Shown in pieces: positions 27,892-37,196 of a stretch of 64,000 nt of DNA. Origin of the DNA: Erythrobacter sp. SD-21 (lineage in GTDB: Bacteria > Pseudomonadota > Alphaproteobacteria > Sphingomonadales > Sphingomonadaceae); the NCBI RefSeq assembly GCF_000181515.1, contig NZ_ABCG01000004.1, positions 86,001 to 150,000 of the forward strand, written 5' to 3'. Positions within the stretch are counted from its first letter, which is position 1, and the number at the start of each line of letters is the position of its first letter. The notes below the pieces were generated by a model. The model was not told where the DNA came from. It searched no databases and worked only from the letters and a program-made list of their open reading frames with translations. Made by a program: the position numbers and the translations under genes.

Positions 27892-27960
27892 CGACCGGTA
27901 TCGGGTGAAGCGCCACATAGCGCGGCTGACACATAAATCAATTGCCGCTAACGCGTCTTC

Positions 27961-28935
27961 ATGACGAAACTCACCGTTCTTGCCACCGGCGGCACCATTG
28001 CGGGCATAGCCGGGTCGGCCATCGCCAAGGATTACCGTGCGGGCGAGATCGGGATCGAGGACTATCTCGAAAAAGTCGGCGGGCTGGGGCTGGAGGCGGA
28101 GCTTTCGGGCCGCCAGATCGCCAACATCGATTCCGCCGACATGGGTCCTGCGGTGTGGAACGCCCTGCATCCCGCGATCTTGGAGGCCTTGGCCGACCCC
28201 GAATGCTCGGGCGTCATCGTTACCCACGGCACCGACACGCTGGAGGAAACGGCTTTCCTGCTCGACCTGACGCTGCCCGCCGACAAGCCGGTGGTGGTGG
28301 TCGGCGCGATGCGGCCCGCCGATGCGGTGGGCTATGACGGTCTCAGGAATTTCGCCAACGCCGTCCGCGTCGCCAGCGATTCGCAAGCGGCGGGGCGCGG
28401 GGTGCTGGTCGTGATGGGCGACCGCGTCTTCGCCGCGCGCGATGTGCGCAAGGTCCGCACCCGAGGGACCGAGGCTTTTCGCGGTTTCCCGCGCGAATCC
28501 ATCGGCCTAGTCACACCTGCGACGCTCGAATGGTTCGGCGCGCCGTGGCGGCAGGGCAAGGCGGCGATGTCCGACTGGTACGACGACCTGCCGGAAGTGG
28601 TGATCGTCTATGTCCACGCGGCGCTATGCGCGGAAGAAGTGCTGAGGTTGGTGGGCGAGGACACGCGCGGCATCGTGCTGGCCGGAGTGGGCGAGGGCAA
28701 TATGCCCGAACGCGTGCGGCAGGAACTGGCGCTGTTCGCGCATAACGGCATTCCCGTGGTCCGGGCGAGCCGCGCCGACGAAGGGCTGGTGGACCGCGAG
28801 CCCGAGGACGATGCCAACCGCTTCGTGGCCGCGCGCGCGCTCAATCCGCAGAAGGCGCGCATCCTGTTGCAGATGCTGGTGGCGGGCGGGATCACCGACC
28901 CCGCCGCCATCCAGCGCAAGTTCGACCGCCGCTAG
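27961..28935 (+). CDS. asparaginase
   Basis: A 324-residue asparaginase/glutaminase superfamily enzyme, hydrolysing L-asparagine to aspartate and ammonia. LTVLATGGTIAG carries the first catalytic threonine, IVTHGTDTLEETAFLL the second Thr-Asp pair, and VVVVGAMRPADAVGYDG is conserved. There is no signal peptide, so it is likely cytoplasmic although the sequence resembles type II enzymes. It lies divergent to tRNA-Val and converges with the dehydrogenase gene. Confidence 0.92.
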   Translation: MTKLTVLATGGTIAGIAGSAIAKDYRAGEIGIEDYLEKVGGLGLEAELSGRQIANIDSADMGPAVWNALHPAILEALADPECSGVIVTHGTDTLEETAFLLDLTLPADKPVVVVGAMRPADAVGYDGLRNFANAVRVASDSQAAGRGVLVVMGDRVFAARDVRKVRTRGTEAFRGFPRESIGLVTPATLEWFGAPWRQGKAAMSDWYDDLPEVVIVYVHAALCAEEVLRLVGEDTRGIVLAGVGEGNMPERVRQELALFAHNGIPVVRASRADEGLVDREPEDDANRFVAARALNPQKARILLQMLVAGGITDPAAIQRKFDRR

Positions 28936-28945
28936 GCCAGCGCGA

Positions 28946-30055
28946 TCAACCCTGGGGCGTGACGAGGTATTTCTCGCCCGTCTTCATTTGGCGATAGTCG
29001 AGTATCGCGTCCTTCGTCAGCATACCTTCCAGATCGACCTTGGTCTTGTAATTGCTTTCAAAGGTGGTGGTGAGGTTGTCGAGCACGCGCTTGCGCATCC
29101 GCATCACCGTTTCCATGCCTGCGTTCTGCAGGAACGGAGTCAGCAGCCAGCCCGACAGCGTCCAGCCGAAGCCGTAGGCCGGGGTCAGGATGGTGGGGCC
29201 GAAGTCGAGACGGCCGTAGATGAACATGCGCTTCTGTTGGTTGGAACCGTAGCGCGAATATTCGGTCATCTGCGACACCGCGACCTGTTCCATTGCCTTG
29301 AAGCAACTGTCGACCATCTGGCCGCCGCCGATGGGATCGAAGCCGTAGAATGCGTCGGTCTCGTCGATCGCGCTGCGTAGCTGGTCCATGAAATCGTCGT
29401 CCGACGAATTTACGACATGCTTCGCGCCCTGCGACTTGAGCAGCTCGGCCTGGTCGTCCTTGCGTACGATGTTGACGAGGTCGATGCCGTCTTCGAGGCA
29501 AATGCGGTTCAGCATCTGGCCGAGGTTCGACGCGCCCACCGTGTGGAGGATCGCCTTCTGTCCGTCGGCCTTGGCGTTCTCGACAAAGCCCAGCGCCGTC
29601 ATCGGATTGACGAAGCTCGACGCGCCGGTCTCGCTGCTGTGGTCGCCCAGCGGCAGGCACATGGCGGCATCCGCAATGGCGTACTGGCTGAAAGCATGCC
29701 CCGGCACGCAAGCGACGCGCTGGCCCATGAGCGCCTTGGCCATGTCGCTGTCACCAGTGGCGACGACCGTGCCGGCCCCTTCGTTGCCGGCGGGCAGTTT
29801 CTGTCCGTGGCGCGCCTTGCTGCCCGTGTTGAAGGGCTCGGGCATCTTGGCGACGACTTTGCCGTCCGAATATTCGGCATTGTCGAAATCGGCAGCGCCG
29901 GTGAGGATCGCGAGGTCCGAAGGGTTGATCGGCGCCGCTTCCATCTTGACGAGGACCTGGTTGCCGGTCGGCTCGGGAAAGGTGACGTCCTCGATTGCAA
30001 GCGTGAGCGTGCCGTCGCTTTCGAGCGTGGTGAAAAGCTGTTTGCCGGTGGTCAT
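28946..30055 (-). CDS. zinc-independent medium-chain dehydrogenase/reductase
   Basis: A 369-residue protein of the medium-chain alcohol dehydrogenase/quinone reductase superfamily. GNQVLVKMEAAPINPSDLAIL is the catalytic-domain start, LPAGNEGAGTVVATG and GQRVACVPGHAFSQYAI follow, and ILHTVGASNLGQMLNRIC is the nucleotide-binding region with a degenerate GxGxxG. The Cys/His zinc ligands of true alcohol dehydrogenases are missing. Cofactor is probably NADP(H); substrate is unknown. No operon partner is apparent; an 83-bp gap separates it from truA upstream. Confidence 0.85.
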   Translation of the reverse strand: MTTGKQLFTTLESDGTLTLAIEDVTFPEPTGNQVLVKMEAAPINPSDLAILTGAADFDNAEYSDGKVVAKMPEPFNTGSKARHGQKLPAGNEGAGTVVATGDSDMAKALMGQRVACVPGHAFSQYAIADAAMCLPLGDHSSETGASSFVNPMTALGFVENAKADGQKAILHTVGASNLGQMLNRICLEDGIDLVNIVRKDDQAELLKSQGAKHVVNSSDDDFMDQLRSAIDETDAFYGFDPIGGGQMVDSCFKAMEQVAVSQMTEYSRYGSNQQKRMFIYGRLDFGPTILTPAYGFGWTLSGWLLTPFLQNAGMETVMRMRKRVLDNLTTTFESNYKTKVDLEGMLTKDAILDYRQMKTGEKYLVTPQG

Positions 30056-30138
30056 CCTGTTCCCTTTCGTTGAGGTTCGAAACCTGTTTGTGGGCCTCGC
30101 TACGCCTCGTTCAAAGGCTTGGCTAGGGTGCCGTTACG

Positions 30139-30888
30139 TCAGGCTTCGTCAGGGTAGGTCGCTGCGACGAAATAAAGCCCGTGGGGAGGAGCATTGAGGC
30201 CGAGCGCCTGCCGGTCCTTCGCTTCCAGCGCTTCGGCCAACTGCTCCTCGCGCCAGCGGCCCATGCCGACAAGCGCGAGGCAGCCGACCACCGAGCGGAC
30301 CTGATGATGCAGGAAGCTGCGCGCAGCGGCGTGAATGCGGACTTCCTCACCGTCCCGCTCGACATCGAGCCGGTCGAGCGTCTTCACCGGGCTTTGCGAC
30401 TGGCACTGGACCGAGCGGAAGGTGGTGAAATCATGCAGTCCGACCAGCGCCTTGGCAGCGCGGTCCATGGCCTCGTGGTCTAGATCCTGCGGCACCTGCC
30501 ACAGGCGGTTGCGCTCCAGCGTGAGCGGCGCGCGGCGGTTGGCGATGCGGTAGACGTAGGAGCGACCGGTGCAGGAAAAACGCGCGTGCCAGTCGTCGGG
30601 CACGACTCCGCAATGAGTCACCGCAATCGGATCGGGGCGAACCTGCGCATTGAGCGCCTCCATCAGGCGGAAGGGTTCGATGTCCTTCTCGATATCCATG
30701 TGGCTACGCATGGCGAGCGCGTGGACGCCAGTATCGGTGCGACCTGCGCTGTGAAGGCGCACGTTCTCGCCGGTGACGCGGAATGCCGCCTCTTCCAGCG
30801 ACTGCTGCACGCTTGGCCCATTGTCCTGCCGTTGCAGGCCGAAAAAGGGCGTCCCGTCGAACTCGATGGTGAGCGCGAAGCGGGTCAC
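30139..30888 (-). CDS. truA: tRNA pseudouridine(38-40) synthase
   Basis: A 249-residue Tru[19 protein letters not shown] opens the fold, and [15 protein letters not shown] contains the catalytic aspartate that attacks uridines 38-40 of the anticodon arm. [19 protein letters not shown] is the second conserved region. The length is normal. The ATG overlaps the fmt stop by four bases, so fmt and truA are translated from one message. Confidence 0.97.
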   Translation of the reverse strand: MTRFALTIEFDGTPFFGLQRQDNGPSVQQSLEEAAFRVTGENVRLHSAGRTDTGVHALAMRSHMDIEKDIEPFRLMEALNAQVRPDPIAVTHCGVVPDDWHARFSCTGRSYVYRIANRRAPLTLERNRLWQVPQDLDHEAMDRAAKALVGLHDFTTFRSVQCQSQSPVKTLDRLDVERDGEEVRIHAAARSFLHHQVRSVVGCLALVGMGRWREEQLAEALEAKDRQALGLNAPPHGLYFVAATYPDEA

Positions 30889-31793
30889 GAGAGCGTGGCG
30901 CCCTTCTCGATAGCGTTGCCGCGCTGGAATTCCGTCCGGTCCATCGCTGGTTTTCCCGCGCGCTGGAGGCGAAGGGGACGAATGGCGCCGTCACCGCAAG
31001 CGATGGTGAGGTCGTCGTCGATGACGGAACCTGCTTCTCCCGCGCCTTCGCTTACCTCGGCGCGCAGGATTTTGACGCGCGCTCCGTTCACTTCCGACCA
31101 CGCGCCAGGGAAGGGTGAAAGACCGTGGATATGATGCACCACTTCCTCGGCAGGACGGGAGAAGTCGATCCGCGCCTCGGCCTTGTCGATTTTCTTCGCG
31201 TAGGTCGCCTCGCTATCGTCCTGCTCGACTGCGTGCAGCGCGTCGGGGTCGATCAGCGTGCCGACCATCAATTGCGCGCCCAATTCGGCCAGTTCCTCGG
31301 TCAGTTCGCCAGTGGTCTTGTCCTCCACCGGCGTGCGCACGGTGGCGAGCATGGGGCCAGTGTCGAGGCCCGCTTCCATCTGCATGATCGTTACGCCGGT
31401 CACCTCGTCGCCGGCCATGATCGAGCGGTGGATTGGCGCCGCCCCGCGCCAGTGCGGCAGCAGAGAGGCATGGACGTTGAGGCAGCCATGCTTCGGCGCA
31501 TCGAGGACCGCTTGCGGTAGGATAAGGCCATAAGCCGCGATCACGCCAACATCCGCCTGGAGCGAGGCAAATTTCTCCTGCTCCTCGGCCGATTTGAGCG
31601 AGGTCGGGTGGCGCACTTCGATACTCAGGTGCTCGGCCAGCTGGTGGACCGGCGTCTTGGTCAGCTCCTTGCCGCGGCGGCCGCCGGGGCGGGGCGGTTG
31701 GGTGTAGACGCACACCACCTCGTGCGCTGCATCGACCAGCGCCTGCAGCGTCGGCACGGCAAATTCCGGCGATCCCATGAAGATTATGCGCAT
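30885..31793 (-). CDS. fmt: methionyl-tRNA formyltransferase
   Basis: A 302-residue Fmt that formylates initiator Met-tRNA using 10-formyltetrahydrofolate. [38 protein letters not shown] with the catalytic Asn-His region, and [17 protein letters not shown] are diagnostic; the C-terminal tRNA-binding domain begins near residue 207. fmt is divergent from recR (53-bp gap) and, across that gap, close to def, the deformylase that removes the formyl group. Confidence 0.97.
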   Translation of the reverse strand: MRIIFMGSPEFAVPTLQALVDAAHEVVCVYTQPPRPGGRRGKELTKTPVHQLAEHLSIEVRHPTSLKSAEEQEKFASLQADVGVIAAYGLILPQAVLDAPKHGCLNVHASLLPHWRGAAPIHRSIMAGDEVTGVTIMQMEAGLDTGPMLATVRTPVEDKTTGELTEELAELGAQLMVGTLIDPDALHAVEQDDSEATYAKKIDKAEARIDFSRPAEEVVHHIHGLSPFPGAWSEVNGARVKILRAEVSEGAGEAGSVIDDDLTIACGDGAIRPLRLQRAGKPAMDRTEFQRGNAIEKGATLS

Positions 31794-31846
31794 GAAGCCT
31801 CTGTCTGGTCTTTCTCTGTTCCGCCAAGGTCCCTATCTGTGCCTCC

Positions 31847-32443
31847 ATGGCATCGCAAGAGATCGAGACGCTGGCCTCCGCGCTGGCCCGCCTTCCCGGC
31901 CTCGGACCGCGCAGCGCGCGGCGTGCCGTGCTGTGGCTGGTGAAACGCCGCGAAAGCGCGCTGCCCGCGCTGCTCGAAGCGCTTGCCACAGTGGGCGAGG
32001 CGCTGGTCGAATGCGAAACTTGCGGCAATGTCGACACCACCAACCCCTGCGGCATCTGCGCCGACCCCCGCCGCGACGGCAAAGGGCTCTGCGTGGTAGA
32101 AGATGTCGCCGATCTCTGGGCGCTGGACCGTGCGAAGCTCTTCACCGGCAAATACCACGTGCTGGGCGGCAAGCTGTCGGCGCTCGACGGCATCCGACCA
32201 GAGGATCTCAACATCGCGAGCCTGCTGTCGCGGGTCGAGGAAGGCGGCGTCGACGAGGTCGTCCTCGCCATGAACGCCACCTTGGAAGGCCAGACCACCG
32301 CGCATTACCTCGCCGAGCGGCTGGAGGACTTCCCCGTCCGCATCACCCAGCTCGCCCATGGCCTGCCGGTGGGAGGCGAACTCGACTATCTCGATGAAGG
32401 CACGCTGGCTCAGGCGCTGAGAGCGCGCAGGCCGCTCGGCTAG
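31847..32443 (+). CDS. recR: recombination mediator RecR
   Basis: A 198-residue RecR of the RecFOR pathway, which loads RecA on gapped DNA. The helix-hairpin-helix ([19 protein letters not shown]), the zinc finger [16 protein letters not shown], and the Toprim domain ([25 protein letters not shown]) appear in order. Length is standard. A short perfect hairpin lies between it and def. Confidence 0.97.
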   Translation: MASQEIETLASALARLPGLGPRSARRAVLWLVKRRESALPALLEALATVGEALVECETCGNVDTTNPCGICADPRRDGKGLCVVEDVADLWALDRAKLFTGKYHVLGGKLSALDGIRPEDLNIASLLSRVEEGGVDEVVLAMNATLEGQTTAHYLAERLEDFPVRITQLAHGLPVGGELDYLDEGTLAQALRARRPLG

Positions 32444-32461
32444 GCGATTACTCTGAACGCT

Positions 32462-32479
32462 CCAATTCGATTGAATTGG
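32462..32479. promoter_or_regulatory. short perfect hairpin between recR and def
   Basis: CCAATTC (32462-32468) and GAATTGG (32473-32479) form a perfect 7-bp inverted repeat with GATT between. It lies 19 bp after recR and 28 bp before def. There is no U tract, so an operator or mRNA element is as likely as a terminator. Confidence 0.45.
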
Positions 32480-32506
32480 TCGGATTCAGCGCCTATCTGC
32501 CCCTTC

Positions 32507-33073
32507 ATGGCTATCCGTGAAATTCTCGAAGTGCCGGATCCCCGGCTCAAGGTCGTGTCCGAACCCGTAACGGAGTTCGACGACGAATTGCGTGAACTCG
32601 TCTCCGACATGTTCGAGACGATGTATGACGCGCCCGGCATCGGCCTCGCCGCGATCCAGGTCGGCGTGCCCAAGCGCGTGCTGGTGATCGACCTCCAGCC
32701 GGAGGACGAGGACGCGGAAGGCGAGGTCTGCAATCACGGCGGCCACGAACATGTCCACTATCCGACCAAGAAGGAGCCGCGGGTCTTCGTGAACCCCGAA
32801 ATCCTCGACCCGGCGGAAGACCTGGCGACCTATCAGGAAGGCTGCCTCTCGGTCCCCGACATCTTCGCCGATGTCGACCGCCCGGCCACCTGCCGCGTGC
32901 GCTACCAGGATCTGGAAGGCGAAACCCACGAGGAAGAGCTCGAAGGCCTGATGGCGACGTGCCTCCAGCACGAGATGGACCACCTCGAAGGCATCCTCTT
33001 CATCGACCACCTTTCGCGCCTCAAGCGCAACATGGCGCTGAAGAAGCTGAAGAAATTGCGCGAGGCGGCTTAA
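32507..33073 (+). CDS. def: peptide deformylase
   Basis: A 188-residue deformylase, removing the N-formyl group from nascent proteins. The three motifs are [10 protein letters not shown] (I), EGCLSVPDI (II, with the metal Cys) and [11 protein letters not shown] (III, two metal His and catalytic Glu). A loop of about 15 residues rich in acidic and His residues ([20 protein letters not shown]) is inserted between motif I and II, longer than in E. coli. ATG 32507 gives [14 protein letters not shown], the typical start. A strong terminator follows. Confidence 0.97.
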   Translation: MAIREILEVPDPRLKVVSEPVTEFDDELRELVSDMFETMYDAPGIGLAAIQVGVPKRVLVIDLQPEDEDAEGEVCNHGGHEHVHYPTKKEPRVFVNPEILDPAEDLATYQEGCLSVPDIFADVDRPATCRVRYQDLEGETHEEELEGLMATCLQHEMDHLEGILFIDHLSRLKRNMALKKLKKLREAA

Positions 33074-33096
33074 CCTTCTTACACAAACCGCATTCG

Positions 33097-33130
33097 AAAA
33101 GGCGATTCGCGAGGTGCGGGTCGCCTTTTT
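33097..33130 (+). terminator. intrinsic terminator after def
   Basis: AAAAGGCGA (33097-33105) pairs with TCGCCTTTT (33121-33129), with a T tract as part of the right arm (TTTTT). It lies 23 bp beyond the def stop. Confidence 0.85.
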
Positions 33131-33294
33131 CATGTGCAAGTTGATGAAGTGCATGCCGTGTGTGCGTTTCCCATGGGGCGAAACGGCAATTCCGGGCGAC
33201 TGACGATAAGAAAGAACCGATGCGAAGCTATCTTGAGTGGATAGCTGTAGGAAAGGGCTGGTGTTCCGTATGTGTTCTGCCCTAGCGTGGCGGA

Positions 33295-34692
33295 ATGGAA
33301 TTGGCTGTTATTGCAATCGTCGCGCTGGTCGCGGGTCTTGGTCTCGGATGGTTTCTCGGGTCGCGGCCCGTTGCCGAATGGCGTGCCCGTCATGGAGAGC
33401 GCGAAGCCGAGGCGCGCGCGAGCGAGGACAAGCTCAAGGATCTGACGCGCGACCTCGCGACCATGTCGGAACGCGCCGGTCGGGCGGACGAACTGGAGCG
33501 CAAGCTCGAGGCCGAGCGCGAGGCGCATGGCTTGCTCAAGGAAAAGGCCGCCGGGTTCGAAGAGCAGAAACGCCTGCTCGAAGAGAGCCGCGCAAATCTG
33601 CTCAAGGAGTTCGAGAATACCGGCGCGAAGGTGCTCGGTGCGGCGCAGGAGAAGTTCCTCGCCAGCGCGAGCGAGCGGTTCGGCTATTCGGAAAAAGCCA
33701 ATGAGGAAAAGCTGAAAGCGCTGCTGTCGCCCGTGGGGGAACGGCTGGCCAAATACGAAAAGCAGGTTGCCGAGCTGGAGGAAAAGCGCACCGACGCCTT
33801 CGGTCGCCTCCACCAGCAGATCACCGAGATGCAGCGCGGGCAGGAAGAGGTCCGGCGCGAGGCGCAGCGGCTGGGCAACAGCCTGACCAACGCCCCCAAG
33901 GCGCGCGGACGCTGGGGCGAGCGGGCGCTGCAGAACGTCCTCGAACAGTGCGGCCTGTCCGAACACACCGACTTCAACCTCGAACAGTCGATCGAGACCG
34001 ACGAGGGGCGCCTGCGTCCCGATGCCATCGTCAACGTGCCGGGCCAGAAGAGGCTGGTGATCGACGCCAAGGTCTCGCTCAACGCCTACCAGGCGGCCTT
34101 CGAGGCGGAAGGCGACGAGGACCGCAAGGCCCATCTCGACCTTCACGCGAAATCGATGCGCAACCATGTCCAGACGCTCGGCAGCAAGGGCTACCAGAGC
34201 CAGTTCGACGACGCGCCGGATTACGTCGTGATGTTCGTGCCGGGCGAGCATTTCGTCTCCGCCGCGCTCGAACACGATCCCGAATTGTGGGACTTCGCCT
34301 TTCGCAACAAGGTGCTGCTGGCCACGCCCACCAACCTCGTCGCCATTGCGCGCACCGTGGCGCAGGTCTGGCGGCAGGACACGATCGCGCGCGAAGCGGT
34401 GGAAATCGGCAAAGCCGGGGCGGAACTCTACGACCGTCTCGCGGTCGCCGCCGAGCATATGAAGCGCGTGGGCGGCGGGCTCGAAAGCGCGGTCAACAAC
34501 TACAACAAGTTCGTCGGCAGTTTCGAACGCAACGTGCTCTCCGCAGGGCGGCGCCTCCATGACAAGGGCATCGAGATCGGCAAGCGCGAGATCGAGGAAA
34601 TCCCGCTGGTCGAAGCCAATCCGCGCTACAATGCGGAGAACGCCGCGCAAATCGCGGACGCTCGAGACCAGGACCGCGAAGCTGCGGAGTAG
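33295..34692 (+). CDS. rmuC: DNA recombination protein RmuC
   Basis: A 465-residue RmuC homologue. It begins with one hydrophobic segment (VIAIVALVAGLGLGWFLG), then a long charged coiled coil (about 40-180, dense in Glu, Lys and Arg), then the conserved nuclease-like domain: APKARGRWGERALQNVLEQCGL, GRLRPDAIVNVPG, LVIDAKVSLNAYQAAFEA and DYVVMFVPGEHF. RmuC limits inversions at short repeats; the core is in the PD-(D/E)xK group. Upstream 33131-33294 shows no other gene. Confidence 0.93.
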   Translation: MELAVIAIVALVAGLGLGWFLGSRPVAEWRARHGEREAEARASEDKLKDLTRDLATMSERAGRADELERKLEAEREAHGLLKEKAAGFEEQKRLLEESRANLLKEFENTGAKVLGAAQEKFLASASERFGYSEKANEEKLKALLSPVGERLAKYEKQVAELEEKRTDAFGRLHQQITEMQRGQEEVRREAQRLGNSLTNAPKARGRWGERALQNVLEQCGLSEHTDFNLEQSIETDEGRLRPDAIVNVPGQKRLVIDAKVSLNAYQAAFEAEGDEDRKAHLDLHAKSMRNHVQTLGSKGYQSQFDDAPDYVVMFVPGEHFVSAALEHDPELWDFAFRNKVLLATPTNLVAIARTVAQVWRQDTIAREAVEIGKAGAELYDRLAVAAEHMKRVGGGLESAVNNYNKFVGSFERNVLSAGRRLHDKGIEIGKREIEEIPLVEANPRYNAENAAQIADARDQDREAAE

Positions 34693-34809
34693 ACTATTCG
34701 GCGCTTAGCTGTTTCTCAAGGAAGGTAGCGTAACCCGCTCTGGCAATACGCAGAAGACAATCCGGGTCGCGCCGAGGTCTGACGACCGATCCTCCGCCGG
34801 AGTGGGCAG

Positions 34810-35115
34810 ATGGAATTACGCAGGGAACAGCGCTACTCGATCTCGGTCCGGGGCCGCTATCGCAAGGGCACGGGCGTGCGCTTCGATATCGCGATCAAGG
34901 ACTTGTCCGAATACGGCTGCCAGTTCGCCGATTTGGTCGGCCGCGTTTCGCAAGGGGACCAGATCACCGTCCGCGTGGGCGAGGTCGGTCCGATCGCCGC
35001 GCAGGTGAAATGGATCGAACGGCGTCAGGCCGGGGTCGAATTCGACCAGCCGCTGCACCCTTCCGTGCTCGAACACATCATCGCCGAGGGCGGGAACAAC
35101 GAAAAGGTTGCTTGA
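34810..35115 (+). CDS. PilZ domain protein
   Basis: A 101-residue single-domain PilZ protein. LRREQRYSISVRGRYRKG supplies an RxxxR-type cyclic di-GMP motif at the N-terminus, IKDLSEYGCQFA corresponds to the D/NxSxxG motif (here DLSEYGC), and QVKWIERRQAGVEFDQPL is the end of the barrel. It probably binds cyclic di-GMP, which fits the GGDEF protein elsewhere in the window, though no direct link is shown. The next gene begins 7 bp after the stop. Confidence 0.85.
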   Translation: MELRREQRYSISVRGRYRKGTGVRFDIAIKDLSEYGCQFADLVGRVSQGDQITVRVGEVGPIAAQVKWIERRQAGVEFDQPLHPSVLEHIIAEGGNNEKVA

Positions 35116-35122
35116 TATCTCC

Positions 35123-35644
35123 ATGGTTGATTTTCTTGGGCCAAACAATGCGCTCTGGGACGACGGCGAATGGGTCTCGTGGAGCGAGATCGAGGCGCAG
35201 ATAGCCTATAAGGAATGGGGCGCGAAGTATCCGAATGCCGACCGCTCGCTAATCCCCATTTTCGAGCAGCTTCTCGACACCGCCGAGCGCTATTTCCAGC
35301 TTACGGGAAACCATCTTCCGCTCTACGGCGCCATCGGAGAACTGTTTGCGGCGGTTACGATTGGCCTGAAGCTCAACCGGCTATGCGCTCCTGGGGCGGA
35401 CGGTCGACTTGGCAGTGACCACGTCGAGGTGAAAACGATCACACCTTTCAAAAAGCACGACTTTGTCGAACTGAATCTGAAAGGGCACTTCAACAAAGTA
35501 TTTGTAGTGAAGATCAATGCTGATTTCGAACTGGCTTGGCGAATGATCGAACGCAAGAATCTGCCGAAGTCGAAGAGCGGAAAAGTCCGCCTGCATTGGT
35601 CGGATTTGCCCGAGACCTATCCTAGCCCCGCTAGCACTTCATAG
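35123..35644 (+). CDS. unknown protein with a possible PD-(D/E)xK-type core
   Basis: I do not recognise this 173-residue protein. After an N-terminal helical part (IPIFEQLLDTAERYFQLTG, YGAIGELFAAVTIGLKLNR) it has LGSDHVEVKTITPF, with a spaced D...ExK followed by FVELNLKGHFNKVFVVKIN, which resembles restriction-endonuclease-like cores and DUF6998-type proteins. Codons are more A/T-rich than in neighbouring genes, a sign of later acquisition. ATG 35123 is preferred over the TTG at 35108. Its last 28 bp overlap the tail of the convergent methyltransferase gene. Confidence 0.6.
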   Translation: MVDFLGPNNALWDDGEWVSWSEIEAQIAYKEWGAKYPNADRSLIPIFEQLLDTAERYFQLTGNHLPLYGAIGELFAAVTIGLKLNRLCAPGADGRLGSDHVEVKTITPFKKHDFVELNLKGHFNKVFVVKINADFELAWRMIERKNLPKSKSGKVRLHWSDLPETYPSPASTS

Positions 35645-36423
35645 CCCAGCACGGCCGCCGCGACGGCGGCGTTGAGACTGTCGGCGCGGCCTTTCATCGG
35701 CATGGTCACGCGCAAGTCGCAGGCCATTTCGTAGTCTTCGGGCAGCCCACGGCTCTCGTTGCCGACCATGACGAAGCAGGGCGCGGCATAGGGCGCGCCG
35801 CGATAGGGCTGGGCATCGCGCAGGGAGGCGGCGACGAGTTGTCCTTCGCCTGCACGCAGCCAGCTTTCGAACTCGCTCCATTCGGCCTGCGCTATTCCTT
35901 GCGTGAAGACCGCCCCCATGCTGGCGCGGACCGCTTCGACGCTGAAGGGATCGGCGCAATCGTCGATAAGGATCAGACCGCCCGCGCCGATGGCGTCGCC
36001 CGTGCGCAGCATGGTGCCGAGATTGCCCGGATCGCGTAGCGCCTGCGCAACCAGCCAGATGTCCGCGCAGCTGCGATCGAGCGCTGCCAGGGAGGTATCG
36101 AACTCGGCGAAGACGCCGGCCACGGCCTGCGGATTGTCCTTGCCGGTAATCTTGGCGAGTATGTCCGGCGTGGTCTCGATCACTTCGCCGCCGCTGGCCT
36201 CGACCGATTCTTCCAGAGCCGAGAGCAGCGGGTGCGGATCGCGCCGGTCTGCCAGCACCAGCGTTTCGGGCACGTGGCCGCATTCGCGCGCATCGGTCAG
36301 CAGGCGCAGGCCTTCGGCGAGGAATTTCCTCTCGCGCTTGCGGTGCTTCTTCTCGCGCAGCGCTCTCAGCGCCTTGACGGTGGGATTGGAAAAGCCGGTG
36401 ATGACCCGGCGGAACTCGGCCAT
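35617..36423 (-). CDS. TrmH/SpoU family RNA methyltransferase
   Basis: A 268-residue RNA 2'-O-ribose methyltransferase. The N-terminal substrate-binding part has LREKKHRKRERKFLAEG. The SPOUT core shows the three motifs: WLVAQALRDPGNLGTMLRTGDAIG, FVMVGNESRGLP and MKGRADSLNAAVAAAVLGYE, forming the trefoil knot. Target nucleotide (23S rRNA or tRNA) cannot be read. The start ATG 36423 lies 1 bp after the HPr stop; it is the last gene of the chvI-to-HPr run. Confidence 0.92.
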   Translation of the reverse strand: MAEFRRVITGFSNPTVKALRALREKKHRKRERKFLAEGLRLLTDARECGHVPETLVLADRRDPHPLLSALEESVEASGGEVIETTPDILAKITGKDNPQAVAGVFAEFDTSLAALDRSCADIWLVAQALRDPGNLGTMLRTGDAIGAGGLILIDDCADPFSVEAVRASMGAVFTQGIAQAEWSEFESWLRAGEGQLVAASLRDAQPYRGAPYAAPCFVMVGNESRGLPEDYEMACDLRVTMPMKGRADSLNAAVAAAVLGYEVLAGLG

Positions 36424-36424
36424 G

Positions 36425-36703
36425 CTATGGCTCCCCGAAACCGTCCTCGACCATGGCGGAGAGGTCTGCGAGTACGGCTTCCGCTCCGGCACCTTCGACG
36501 ATGATCTCGATCGTATCGCCCTTGGCCGCCCCCAGCATCATCAGGCCGAGGATGGAGCCGCCCGCCGCCTCGTTCTCACCTTTGGCGACGCGCACCTTGC
36601 ATCCTTCGGGCACTTCGGCCACCGCCCCGACGAACCTGGCGCTCGCCCGCGCGTGGAGACCACGCTGGTTGACCACCAGCACCTGTTTGCGGGCCTCGCT
36701 CAA
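36425..36703 (-). CDS. phosphocarrier protein HPr
   Basis: A 92-residue HPr. VNQRGLHARASARFV holds the phosphorylatable His17, and AGGSILGLMMLGAA holds Ser50, the equivalent of regulatory Ser46 that HPr kinase modifies. No sugar-specific PTS permease is in this window, so this pair is likely regulatory. It overlaps the EIIA gene by four bases and is followed by the methyltransferase. Confidence 0.94.
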   Translation of the reverse strand: MSEARKQVLVVNQRGLHARASARFVGAVAEVPEGCKVRVAKGENEAAGGSILGLMMLGAAKGDTIEIIVEGAGAEAVLADLSAMVEDGFGEP

Positions 36704-37125
36704 CTTGCCTTCCGCGCGCTGTCGAGATCTTGGCCGAGGAATTCGCTGGCCACGGTGATGTAATTGCGCCCCGCGGTCTGCGCGGCGTTCACCGCGTCGA
36801 CCACGTTCATGCTCTTGCGTGCGCCGGCAAGGCGGATGAGCATGGGCAGGTTGATCCCGGCGATCACTTCCACCCGGCCGGTGTCGAGCAGCGAGATGGC
36901 AAGGTTCGAGGGTGTTCCGCCGAACAGGTCGGTCAGGATGATAGCGCCATCACCCGTGTCGACCGCCTGGATCGCATCGGCGATATCCTTGCGCCGCTGC
37001 TCCATATCGTCGTTCGGGCCGATGCAGATGGTGGCCACGCCTTCCTGCTTGCCGACCACATGCTCCATCGCATCGATGAAGTGTTCGGCGAGCTTGCCGT
37101 GGGTAACGAGGATCATTCCGATCAT
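36700..37125 (-). CDS. PTS EIIA component, mannose/fructose family
   Basis: A 141-residue EIIA of the mannose type. MIGMILVTHGKLAEHF contains the phosphorylation site His9, and ILTDLFGGTPSNLAISLL is the family core. With no EIIB or EIIC nearby it probably works as a regulator phosphorylated by HPr. The ATG lies 71 bp after the rapZ stop and HPr follows with a 4-bp overlap. Confidence 0.94.
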   Translation of the reverse strand: MIGMILVTHGKLAEHFIDAMEHVVGKQEGVATICIGPNDDMEQRRKDIADAIQAVDTGDGAIILTDLFGGTPSNLAISLLDTGRVEVIAGINLPMLIRLAGARKSMNVVDAVNAAQTAGRNYITVASEFLGQDLDSARKAS

Positions 37126-37196
37126 GCGTAAAATAGCGTCCGTTTGCGAATTACCGAAGGTGTCAGGCTCGTTATCTCGATCATCGCCCGGTGGGA

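Noticed and set aside
33130..34650. A 506-codon minus-strand frame opposite rmuC
   Set aside because: Repeat-rich translation with no family match; the plus-strand rmuC motifs are clear.
34810..35644. A defence island centred on the PilZ gene and the nuclease-like orphan
   Set aside because: No methylase, toxin-antitoxin, helicase or integrase is near; neighbours are housekeeping genes.
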